A stretch of DNA of 64,000 nt from Saposhnikovia divaricata (lineage: Eukaryota; Streptophyta; Magnoliopsida; Apiales; Apiaceae), in assembly GCA_036435485.1 (NCBI GenBank), contig CM071599.1, positions 6,970,803-7,034,802 of the forward strand, given 5' to 3'. The translations under genes were made by a program, and so were the position numbers. Under the pieces are notes generated by a model. The model was not told the origin of the DNA and did no database searches. It saw only the letters and a list, made by a program, of their open reading frames with translations. The first letter of the stretch is position 1; every line of letters begins with the position of its first letter. Below, piece after piece: positions 32,146-41,539 of the stretch.

Positions 32146-34363
32146 TTTTAAGGATCCAGACTTGCTTGGATCCTTTGGCATTCTTAACTTTGTTAGCTTT
32201 TGCAGCGGAATTAACATTATCAGAGTTTGAGCTAACAGTATCAGTGTTTACACTTGCAGTATCAACTTTAACCCATTTTAGATTGGGTTTCAGTTCATAG
32301 TAATTATGATAGATAGCATGATATTTTCTGCAAGTATAGATGGAATGCCAAGTGCTTCCACAGTGTGTGCATAGAGTCTGTGGCTTAGTTCTAGCAAAAT
32401 CCTTCTTTACCTCAGACTTTGTAGGTAAAGAATTTATATTTTTATTTTTCTTGCAGAAATTTGCAAGATGCTTAGTACTACCACAGTTATGACATGTCTT
32501 TCTTGGAGCATAACTAGCAAGCATTGGTTTATTTCCTGAAGTGATGCCTACTTTTCCATTTCTGTTCTTGTTTGACACTTTCTTTTTCTCAACAGATTTT
32601 AACTCCTTCAGTTTATGTTTGAGTTGTTTATCTGTCATTGAACCAATATTAACCTGTTTAACACTAGTTTTTACTGGTTTTCTTTGGACAGCTTCTTTTT
32701 CATTCTCAGACAAAAATTTACTGGTTCCATGAACAAATTTAGTTCTGACTTTAACTTGATTTTGAAATCTAAGTTCATCTCCCTCATTATAACCTAGACC
32801 AACAGTATCTGTTTGAAAAATCTGTTGAGTGTCCTTTCCAGAATTAGTCCAAGTCCTAATTTTCTTATTTGCTTCCTCCAACTCAGATTCTTGTTGTTTA
32901 TACTTCTGAAGCAAAATCTGTTCTTTGCAAACAGCATCATCTCTCTCTTTCTGAACTTGTTGCATGTTTTCAAGTTTCTCTTCAACAAGTTTATTTCTCT
33001 CTTTAAGTTCAGAATTTTCAGCTTTTATCCTCTCATTTTCTAAAGTCTGATCCCTATAACTTATATGCAATGACTTAAGAAAAATTCTTAATTGAGCAAT
33101 GTCATCACTATTATAAGCATAGGTAGTTGGAGGTACCTGATTTTCAGAGGATTCTGATTCAGTAGTAGCCATGAGAGCATAGTTCACTTCTTCATCAGAA
33201 TCTGAAGTATCTGCCCAATCTCTGCCTTTAGTGTAGAGTACCTTTCCAGTTTTACCCTTCTTGCACTCAGGAGCATAGTGACCCATCTCCTTACACTTGT
33301 AGCATTGAATTTCAGACTTATCCTTCTTCCCTTTAGAATCTCTCTTATCAGACTTCCTATAGTTTTTCCTGCCTTCATTTGAATCCCTAGAAAACCTTTT
33401 TCCTTTCTTGAAATTCTTGAAGCCCATTTTCTTGAAAGTCTTCACCATCAGCACAACCATTTTTCTCATTTCTTCTTCATCATCCTCAGAGTCAGATGAT
33501 TCAGAAGAGTTTGAATCATAATCAGAGTTTGGTGAATCACTTTCTGAATGTATGACCAAAGCTTTTCCCTTCATTTTCCTTCTTGTTGCCTCTTTCTTCT
33601 GAGGCTTCTCTTCAACATTAAGAGCAACAGACTTTCCTTTTCTGCTTGATCTCCTGTTTCTCTGCTCCATTTCCAATTCATAAGTTTTGAGCAGTCCATA
33701 AATTTCATCAATCTCTGTTTCAGCAAGATCATAGTTGTCTCTAATAGTGGTTGTTTTCACATCCCACTTTTCAGGTAGAGAAAGAAGAAACTTGAAATTC
33801 GAGTCTTCTAGATCATACTCTTTGTTGACCAATGACAGATCATTAATCAGTTTACAGAATCTATCAAATGTTTCTGTCATGGTCTCTTCAGGTTTAGCCT
33901 CAAAATGCTCATACTCTTGTGTGAGTATGTTTCTCCTATTCTTCTTAATAGCTGCAGTTCCTTGACACCTGACTTCAAGTGCATCCCATATCTCTTTTGC
34001 AGTGGTACAGTTAATGACTTTGTTAGACATAACATTGTCTAAGGCACTATGCAGTAAATGCCTAACTTTTGCATCCTTAGCAATTGATGATAGATCTTCA
34101 GGAGTCATGTCCTTCTTTTCCTTTGGAACCATTTTTGCTGCTTCACCAGCAACTGCAACAGATAGCTTTGTAGGATTGTGAGGGCCTTCATAAATCCTGT
34201 CAAGATATTCTGGATCTGTAGCCTCCAGAAACATAGTCATCTTGACCTTCCACATAGCATACTCTAATGGCCTCAGAATAGGAACCATGATTGGTTCATA
34301 ACGACTCACAGTAGTAGGAGCCTTTTCAGAAACAATAGGTGTTGGTGGAGGAATTTCTGACAT
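32132..34363 (-). CDS. gag: Retrotransposon Gag (capsid/nucleocapsid) protein
   Basis: 743 codons from a genuine ATG 61 bases after the 5' LTR to TAA at 32132-32134. Gag forms the cytoplasmic particle that packages element RNA. Residues about 30-235 resemble the copia gag (UBN2-type) capsid domain. An acidic Ser/Asp/Glu stretch lies at about 273-298. Three CX2CX4HX4C zinc knuckles follow, at 354-367, 624-637 and 665-678. A Leu/Glu/Lys-rich stretch at about 438-505 looks like a coiled coil. Length, coiled coil and multiple knuckles fit Sirevirus gag better than the usual shorter copia gag. No internal stop or frameshift is seen. The C-terminal codons overlap a possible branch point and intron (32116-32188), so spliced RNA might end gag differently. 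Confidence 0.93.
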   Translation of the reverse strand: MSEIPPPTPIVSEKAPTTVSRYEPIMVPILRPLEYAMWKVKMTMFLEATDPEYLDRIYEGPHNPTKLSVAVAGEAAKMVPKEKKDMTPEDLSSIAKDAKVRHLLHSALDNVMSNKVINCTTAKEIWDALEVRCQGTAAIKKNRRNILTQEYEHFEAKPEETMTETFDRFCKLINDLSLVNKEYDLEDSNFKFLLSLPEKWDVKTTTIRDNYDLAETEIDEIYGLLKTYELEMEQRNRRSSRKGKSVALNVEEKPQKKEATRRKMKGKALVIHSESDSPNSDYDSNSSESSDSEDDEEEMRKMVVLMVKTFKKMGFKNFKKGKRFSRDSNEGRKNYRKSDKRDSKGKKDKSEIQCYKCKEMGHYAPECKKGKTGKVLYTKGRDWADTSDSDEEVNYALMATTESESSENQVPPTTYAYNSDDIAQLRIFLKSLHISYRDQTLENERIKAENSELKERNKLVEEKLENMQQVQKERDDAVCKEQILLQKYKQQESELEEANKKIRTWTNSGKDTQQIFQTDTVGLGYNEGDELRFQNQVKVRTKFVHGTSKFLSENEKEAVQRKPVKTSVKQVNIGSMTDKQLKHKLKELKSVEKKKVSNKNRNGKVGITSGNKPMLASYAPRKTCHNCGSTKHLANFCKKNKNINSLPTKSEVKKDFARTKPQTLCTHCGSTWHSIYTCRKYHAIYHNYYELKPNLKWVKVDTASVNTDTVSSNSDNVNSAAKANKVKNAKGSKQVWILKTNPQ

Positions 34364-34409
34364 GATTATTGTTGTGTTTGGATCTTAACCTGTAATAAAG
34401 TAACAGATT

Positions 34410-34422
34410 GGCTCTGATACCA
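34410..34422 (-). other. Primer-binding site for initiator tRNA-Met
   Basis: The sense strand reads TGGTATCAGAGCC, beginning two bases after the 5' LTR. It is complementary to the 3' end, including CCA, of plant initiator methionine tRNA, the usual primer of plant copia elements. All 13 bases fit the expected complement. Confidence 0.93.
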
Positions 34423-34606
34423 CTTGTTAGGCCGAATACACAAATAATAATCAACTTTGTATGAGAGATTAACAAGTAAAAGCGTTTATGCACTTAAAAA
34501 CTTCTTGTATTTCAAACCCTCTTCGTGATGTAAAATATCACAAAGAGCTGCTAGGTTACAATAATGATAATTCGTTATCGATACCCTTCTAGGGTTAACC
34601 TATCTG

Positions 34607-34616
34607 TATTTATATA
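34607..34616 (-). promoter_or_regulatory. LTR TATA box (5' LTR)
   Basis: The sense strand reads TATATAAATA, a strong plant TATA box, downstream of the palindromic U3 repeats. The likely RNA start (U3/R border) would be about 30 bases downstream, near 34575. The same box sits at 22642-22651 in the 3' LTR. Confidence 0.75.
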
Positions 34617-34790
34617 ACATACAGCTACGATACAATCTCTAATTGATATTCCTAATAATCAGCTATACAATGATATCAATTACAGATTATCACACGTCTC
34701 CTATGTCAACTCGATCTCTTTGATAACTATCCAATCTTCAAAGATATCACTTCCATAATTAATCTTTAATCACTGTTGAACAGTAGACGC

Positions 34791-34880
34791 GCTTCCTCCA
34801 GACAGAGTTTAACAAACTCTGTCAAGCTTCCAACTGTCAGAGTTTACACAAACTCTGACTGCTTCCAGCTAAACTCTGAT
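34791..34880 (-). promoter_or_regulatory. U3 tandem repeats with perfect palindromes (5' LTR)
   Basis: About two and a half copies of a 35-bp unit, each starting 'gcttcc' on the plus strand (near 34791, 34826 and 34861). The first two units hold perfect inverted repeats: 10-bp arms GACAGAGTTT with a 3-base loop (34801-34823), and GTCAGAGTTT with a 4-base loop (34836-34859). The third holds a half-site. Tandem palindromic boxes in U3 act as enhancers in some plant copia elements such as Tnt1. That these do so is inference. Confidence 0.7.
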
Positions 34881-34932
34881 AATTCCCTGTAACACTTAAA
34901 CACTGATTAAAACACATCAATTATATTTAACA

Positions 34933-34937
34933 TATCC
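34933..34937. other. Target-site duplication, right copy (TATCC)
   Basis: TATCC directly after the element's terminal CA, identical to 22455-22459. It continues as 'acataatggtccgacttg', the normal E-to-B monomer transition seen elsewhere in the array (for example 18230). Confidence 0.95.
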
Positions 34938-37900
34938 ACATAATGGTCCGACTTGATTTTTAACAATATCCCGTGTACTAACCCCTTTGAGAATTTTCCG
35001 AAAACCGAGTTTCGATCATATCAGCTCCGATTCCGGTCCGAACTTCGTCAAATAAAATTTCGTTGAATTCCAATAACCCATAGGAACTAAATATGTAAAA
35101 ATATCCACTAAATGGGCCGACTCCATTTTTAACAATAACCCGTATGCTAACACCTTTTTAGGATTATCTGAAAACCGAGTTTCGTTCATATTAACTCCGA
35201 TTCGGGTCCGAATTGCGTCAAATAAAATTTCATTGAATTCCAAAAACCCATAAGAACAAAATATGTAAAAATATCTATAAAATGGTTCGACTCGATTTTT
35301 AACAATATCCAGTGTACTAACCCCTTTGAGGATTATTCGAAAACCGAGTTTCAGTCATTTCAGCCCCGATTCAGGTCCGAACGACACCAAATAAAATTTC
35401 ACTAAATTCCAATAACCCATAGGAACAAAATATGTAAAAATATCCACATAATGGTCCGACTTGATTTTTAACAATATCCCGTGTACTAACCCCTTTGAGA
35501 ATTTTCCGAAAACCGAGTTTCGATCATATCAGCTCCGATTCCGATCCAAACTGCGTCAAATAAAATTTCGTTGAATTCAATAACCCATAGGAACAAAATA
35601 TGTAAAAATATCCACAAAATGGTCCGACTCACTTTTTAACTATATCCCGGTACTAACCCCTTTGAAGATTATCCAAAAACCGAGTTTTGACTATATCAGC
35701 TCCGATTCAGTTCCGAATTACGTCAAATAAAATTTCATTGAATTCCAATAACCCATAGGAACAAAATATGTAAAAATATCCCTAAAATGGTCCGACTCGA
35801 TTTTTAACAATATCCCGTGTACAAACCACTTTGAGGATTATCCGAAAACCGAGTTTCGATCATAACAGCTCCGATTCAGGTTCGAACCGCGTCAAATAAA
35901 ATTTTGTTGAATTTTAATAACCCATAGAAACAAAATATGTAAAAATATCCACAAAATGGTCCGACTTGATTTTTAACAATATCCCGTGTACTAAACCCTT
36001 TGAGAATTTTCCGAAAACCGAGTTTCGATCATATCAGCTCCGATTCCGGTCCGAACTTCGTCAAATAAAATTTCGTTGAATTCCAATAACCCATAGGAAC
36101 TAAATATGTAAAAATATCCACCAAATGGGCCGACTCCATTTTTAACAATAACCCGTATGCTAACACCTTTTTAGGATTATCTGAAAACCGAGTTTCGATC
36201 ATATCAGCTCCGATTCGGGTCCGTATTGCGTCAAATAAAATTTCATTGAATTCCAATAACCCATAAGAACAAAAAATGTAAAAATATCCATAAAATGGTT
36301 CGACTCGATTTTTAACAATATCCCGTGTACTAACCGCTTTGAGGATTATTCGAAAACCGAGTTTTGACTATATCAGCTCCGATTCAGGTCCGAATTACGT
36401 AAAATAAAATTTCATTGAATTCCAATAACCCATAGGAACAAAATATGTAAAAATATCCATAAAATGGTCCGACTCAATTTTTAACAATATCCCGTGTACT
36501 AACCACTTTGAGGATTATCCGAAAACCGAGTTTCGATCATAACAGCTCCGATTCAGGTTCGAACCGCGTCAAATAAAATTTTGTTGAATTCCAATAACCC
36601 ATAGGAACTAAATATGTAAAAATATCCACCAAATGGGCCGACTCGATTTTTAACAATATCCCGTGTACTAACCCCTTTGAGGATTATTCGAAAACCGAGT
36701 TTCAGTCATTTTAGCCCCGATTCAGGTCCGAACGGCACCAAATAAAATTTCACTAAATTCCAATAACCCATAGGAACAAAATATGTAAAAATATCCACAT
36801 AATGGTCCGACTTGATTTTTAACAATATCCCGTGTACTAACCCCTTTGTGAATTTTCCGAAAACCGAGTTTCGATCATATCAGCTCCGATTCCGGTCCAA
36901 ACTCCGTCAAATAAAATTTCGTTGAATTCCAATAACCCAGAGGAACAAAATATGTAAAAATATCCACAAAATGGTCCGACTCAATTTTTAACAATATCCC
37001 GGTACTAACCCCTTTTAAGATTATCCAAAAACCGAGTTTTGACTATATCAGCTCCGATTTAGTTCCGAATTACGTCAAATAAAATTTCATTGAATTCCAA
37101 TAACCCATAGGAACAAAATATGTAAAAATATCCCTAAAATGGTTCGACTCGATTTTTCACAATAACCCGTGTACTAACCACTATGAGGATTATCCGAAAA
37201 CCGAGTTTCGATCATAACAGCTCCGATTCAGGTTCGAACCGCGTCAAATAAAATTTTGTTGAATTTTAATAACCCATAGGAACAAAATATGTAAAAATAT
37301 CCACAAAATGGTCCGACTTGATTTTTAACAATGTCCCGTGTACTAACCCCTTTGAGAATTTTCCGAAAACCGAGTTTCGATCATATCAGCTCCGATTCCG
37401 GTTAGAACTTCGTCAAATAAAATTTCGTTGAATTCCAATAACCCATAGGAACTAAATATGTAAAAATATCCACCAAATGGGCCGACTCCATTTTTAACAA
37501 TAACCCGTATGCTAACACCTTTTTAGGATTATCTGAAAACCAAGTTTCGATCATATCAGCTCCGATTCGGGTCCGAATTGCGTCAAATAAAATTTCATTG
37601 AATTCCAAAAACCCATAAGAACAAAATATGTAAAAATATCCATAAAATGGTTTGACTCAATTTTTAACAATATCCCGTGTACTAACCCCTTTGAGGATTA
37701 TTCGAAAACCCAGTTTCAGTCATTTCAGCCCCGATTCAGGTCCGAACGGCACCAAATAAAATTTCACTGAATTCCAATCACCCATAGGAACAAAATATGT
37801 AAAAATATCCACATAATGGTCCGACTTGATTTTTAACAATATCCCGTGTACTAACCCCTTTGAGAATTTTCCGAAAACCGAGTTTCGATCATATCAGCTC

Positions 37901-38825
37901 CGATTCCGGTCCGAACTTCGTCAAATAAAATTTCGTTGAATTCCAATAACCCATAGGAACTAAATATGTAAAAATATCCACTAAATGGGCCGACTCCATT
38001 TTTAACAATAACCCGTATGCTAACACCTTTTTAGGATTATCTGAAAACCGATTTTCGTTCATATTAACTCCGATTCGGGTCCGAATTGCGTCAAATAAAA
38101 TTTCATTGAATTCCAAAAACCCATAAGAACAAAATATGTAAAAATATCCATAAAATGGTTCGACTCGATTTTTAACAATATCCAGTGTACTAACCCCTTT
38201 GAGGATTATTCGAAAACCGAGTTTCAGTCATTTCAGCCCCGATTCAGGTCCGAACGGCACCAAATAAAATTTCACTGAATTCCAATCACCCATAGGAACA
38301 AAATATGTAAAAATATCCACATAATGGTCCGACTTGATTTTTAACAATATCCCGTGTACTAACCCCTTTGAGAATTTTCCGAAAACCGAGTTTCGATCAT
38401 ATCAGCTCCGATTCCGGTCCGAACTTCGTCAAATAAAATTTCGTTGAATTCCAAAAAACCCATAGGAACTAAATATGTAAAAATATCCACTAAATGGGCC
38501 AACTCCATTTTTAACAATAACCCGTATGCTAACACCTTTTTAGGATTATCTGAAAACCGATTTTCGTTCATATTAACTCCGATTCGGGTCCGAATTGCGT
38601 CAAATAAAATTTCATTGAATTCCAAAAACCCATAAGAACAAAATATGTAAAAATATCCATAAAATGGTTCGACTCGATTTTTAACAATATCCAGTGTACT
38701 AACCCCTTTGAGGATTATTCGAAAACCGAGTTTCAGTCATTTCAGCCCCGATTCAGGTCCGAACGACACCAAATAAAATTTCACTAAATTCCAATAACCC
38801 ATAGGAACAAAATATGTAAAAATAT
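34938..38825. repeat. Satellite, mixed six-monomer order with a three-monomer duplication
   Basis: Mostly E-B-C-A-B'-D order. A B'-D-E block of about 509 bp is duplicated next to itself (about 37.82-38.32 and 38.32-38.83 kb): both copies have 'cgattttcgttcatattaac' and 'atatccagtgtac'. The same block type is also at 34.97-35.45 kb beside the retrotransposon. Confidence 0.65.
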
Positions 38826-41370
38826 CCACATAATGGTCCGACTTGATTTTTAACAATATCCCGTGTACTTACCCCTTTGAGAATTTTCCGAAAACCGAGT
38901 TTCGATCATATCAGCTCCGATTCCGATCCAAACTGCGTCAAATAAAATTTCGTTGAATTCCAATAACCCATAGGAACAAAATATGTAAAAATATCCACAA
39001 AATGGTCCGACTCACTTTTTAACTATATCCCGGTACTAACCCCTTTGAAGATTATCCAAAAACCGAGTTTTGACTATATCAGCTCCGATTCAGTTCCGAA
39101 TTACGTCAAATAAAATTTCATTGAATTCCAATAACCCATAGGAACAAAATATGTAAAAATATCCCTAAAATGGTCCGACTCGATTTTTAACAATATCCCA
39201 TGTACTAACCACTTTGAGGATTATCCGAAAACTGAGTTTCGATCATAACAGCTCCGATTCAGGTTCGAATCGCGTCAAATAAAATTTTGTTGAATTTTAA
39301 TAACCCATAGGAACAAAATATGTAAAAATATCCACAAAATGGTCCGACTTGATTTTTAACAATATCCCGTGTACTAACCTCTTTGAGAATTTTCCGAAAA
39401 CCGAGTTTCGATCATATCAGCTCCGATTCCGGTCCGAACTTCGTCAAAGAAAATTTCGTTGAATTCCAATAACCCATAGGAACTAAATATTTAAAAATAT
39501 CCACCAAATGGGCCGACTCCATTTTTAACAATAACCCGTATGCTAACACCTTTTTAGGATTATCTGAAAACCGAGTTTCGATCATATCAGCTCCGATTCG
39601 GGTCCGAATTGCGTCAAATTAAATTTCACTGAATTCCAAAAACCAATAAGAACAAAATATGTAAAAATATCCACATAATGGTCCAACTTGATTTTTAACA
39701 ATATCCCGTGTACTTACCCCTTTGAGAATTTTCCGAAAACCGAGTTTCGATCATATCAGCTCCGATTCCGATCCAAACTGCGTCAAATAAAATTTCGTTG
39801 AATTCCAATAACCCATAGGAACAAAATATGTAAAAATATCCACAAAATGGTCCGACTCACTTTTTAACTATATCCCGGTACTAACCCCTTTGAAGATTAT
39901 CCAAAAACCGAGTTTTGACTATATCAGCTCCGATTCAGTTCCGAATTACGTCAAATAAAATTTCATTGAATTCCAATAACCCATAGGAACAAAATATGTA
40001 AAAATATCCCTAAAATGGTCCGACTCGATTTTTAACAATATCCCGTGTACTAACCACTTTGAGGATTATCCGAAAACCGAGTTTCGATCATAACAGCTCC
40101 GATTCAGGTTCGAACCGCGTCAAATAAAATTTTGTTGAATTTTAATAACCCATAGGAACAAAATATGTAAAAATATCCACAAAATGGTCCGACTTGATTT
40201 TTAACAATATCCCGTGTACTAACCCCTTTGAGAATTTTCCGAAAACCGAGTTTCGATCATATCAGCTCCGATTCCGGTCCGAACTTCGTCAAATAAAATT
40301 TCGTTGAATTCCAATAACCCATAGGAACTAAATATGTAAAAATATCCACCAAATGGGCCGACTCCATTTTTAACAATAACCCGTATGCTAACACCTTTTT
40401 AGGATTATCTGAAAACCGAGTTTCGATCATATCAGCTCCGATTCGGGTCCGAATTGCGTCAAATTAAATTTCACTGAATTCCAAAAACCAATAAGAACAA
40501 AATATGTAAAAATATCCACATAATGGTCCAACTTGATTTTTAACAATATCCCGTGTACTTACCCCTTTGAGAATTTTCCGAAAACCGAGTTTTGATCATA
40601 TCAGCTCCGATTCCGATCCAAACTGCGTCAAATAAAATTTCGTTGAATTCCAATAACCCATAGGAACAAAATATGTAAAAATATCCACAAAATGGTCCGA
40701 CTCACTTTTTAACTATATCCCGGTACTAACCCCTTTGAAGATTATCCAAAAACCGAGTTTTGACTATATCAGCTCCGATTCAGTTCCGAATTACGTCAAA
40801 TAAAATTTCATTGAATTCCAATAACCCATAGGAACAAAATATGTAAAAATATCCCTAAAATGGTCCGACTCGATTTTTAACAATATCCCGTGTACTAACC
40901 ACTTTGAGTATTATCCGAAAACCGAGTTTCGATCATAACAGCTCCGATTCAGGTTCGAACCGCGTCAAATAAAATTTTGTTGAATTTTAATAACCCATAG
41001 GAACAAAATATGTAAAAATATCCACAAAATGGTCCGACTTGATTTTTAACAATATCCCGTGTACTAACCCCTTTGAGAATTTTCCGAAAACCGAGTTTCG
41101 ATCATATCAGCTCCGATTCCGGTCCGAACTTCGTCAAATAAAATTTCGTTGAATTCCAATAACCCATAGGAACTAAATATGTAAAAATATCCACCAAATG
41201 GGCCGACTCCATTTTTAACAATAACCCGTATGCTAACACCTTTTTAGGATTATCTGAAAACCGAGTTTCGTTCATATTAACTCAGATTCGGGTCCGAATT
41301 GCGTCAAATAAAATTTCATTGAATTCCAAAAACCCATAAGAACAAAATATGTAAAAATATCCATAAAATG
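38826..41370. repeat. Five-monomer higher-order repeat, 845 bp, about three copies
   Basis: The private variant 'gtgtacttacccc' recurs at 845-bp steps (near 38870, 39715 and 40560), and 'gtcaaattaaatttcactg' near 39616 and 40461. Order B-C-A-B'-D, with a changed D that leads directly into the next B. Boundaries approximate. Confidence 0.75.
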
Positions 41371-41539
41371 GTTCGACTCGATTTTTAACAATATCCAGTG
41401 TACTAACCCCTTTGAGGATTATTCGAAAACCGAGTTTCAGTCATTTCAGCCCCGATTCAGGTCCGAACGACACCAAATAAAATTTCACTAAATTCCAATA
41501 ACCCACAGGAACAAAATATGTAAAAATATCCACATAATG

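Larger units (their letters stand above)
22460..34932 (-). mobile_element. Complete Ty1/copia LTR retrotransposon, Sirevirus-like, 12,473 bp
   Basis: Two 508-bp direct LTRs beginning TG and ending CA, a 5-bp target duplication, a primer-binding site matching initiator tRNA-Met, and a polypurine tract bound the element. The sense strand is the minus strand. Pol order is protease, integrase, reverse transcriptase, RNase H, which defines Ty1/copia. Assignment to the Sirevirus (SIRE) lineage rests on the long gag with coiled coil and several zinc knuckles, the pol sequence, and a large extra region (about 5.8 kb) between pol and the 3' LTR. The LTRs differ at 4 of 508 sites (0.8 percent). With a commonly used plant LTR rate of 1.3e-8 per site per year this is roughly 0.3 million years, a rough figure only. 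Structure is intact, but gag and pol are not in one frame and the third reading frame has two stops. Confidence 0.95.
34425..34932 (-). repeat. 5' LTR of the retrotransposon (508 bp)
   Basis: On the sense (minus) strand this is the upstream LTR and would hold the active promoter. It starts TGTTAAATAT and ends GGCCTAACA in sense orientation. Compared with the other LTR it has A at 34726, A at 34749, T at 34883 and C at 34901, where the partner has G, G, C and A; three are transitions. The U3 part carries palindrome-bearing tandem repeats (34791-34880), followed by a TATA box (34607-34616). The primer-binding site begins two bases inside. Confidence 0.96.

Noticed and set aside
30465..33965. 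Short plus-strand frames opposite gag and pol (for example 30465-30698, 31262-31519, 32813-33043)
   Set aside because: Shadows of the long coding frames on the other strand, with no start context, promoter or composition of their own.
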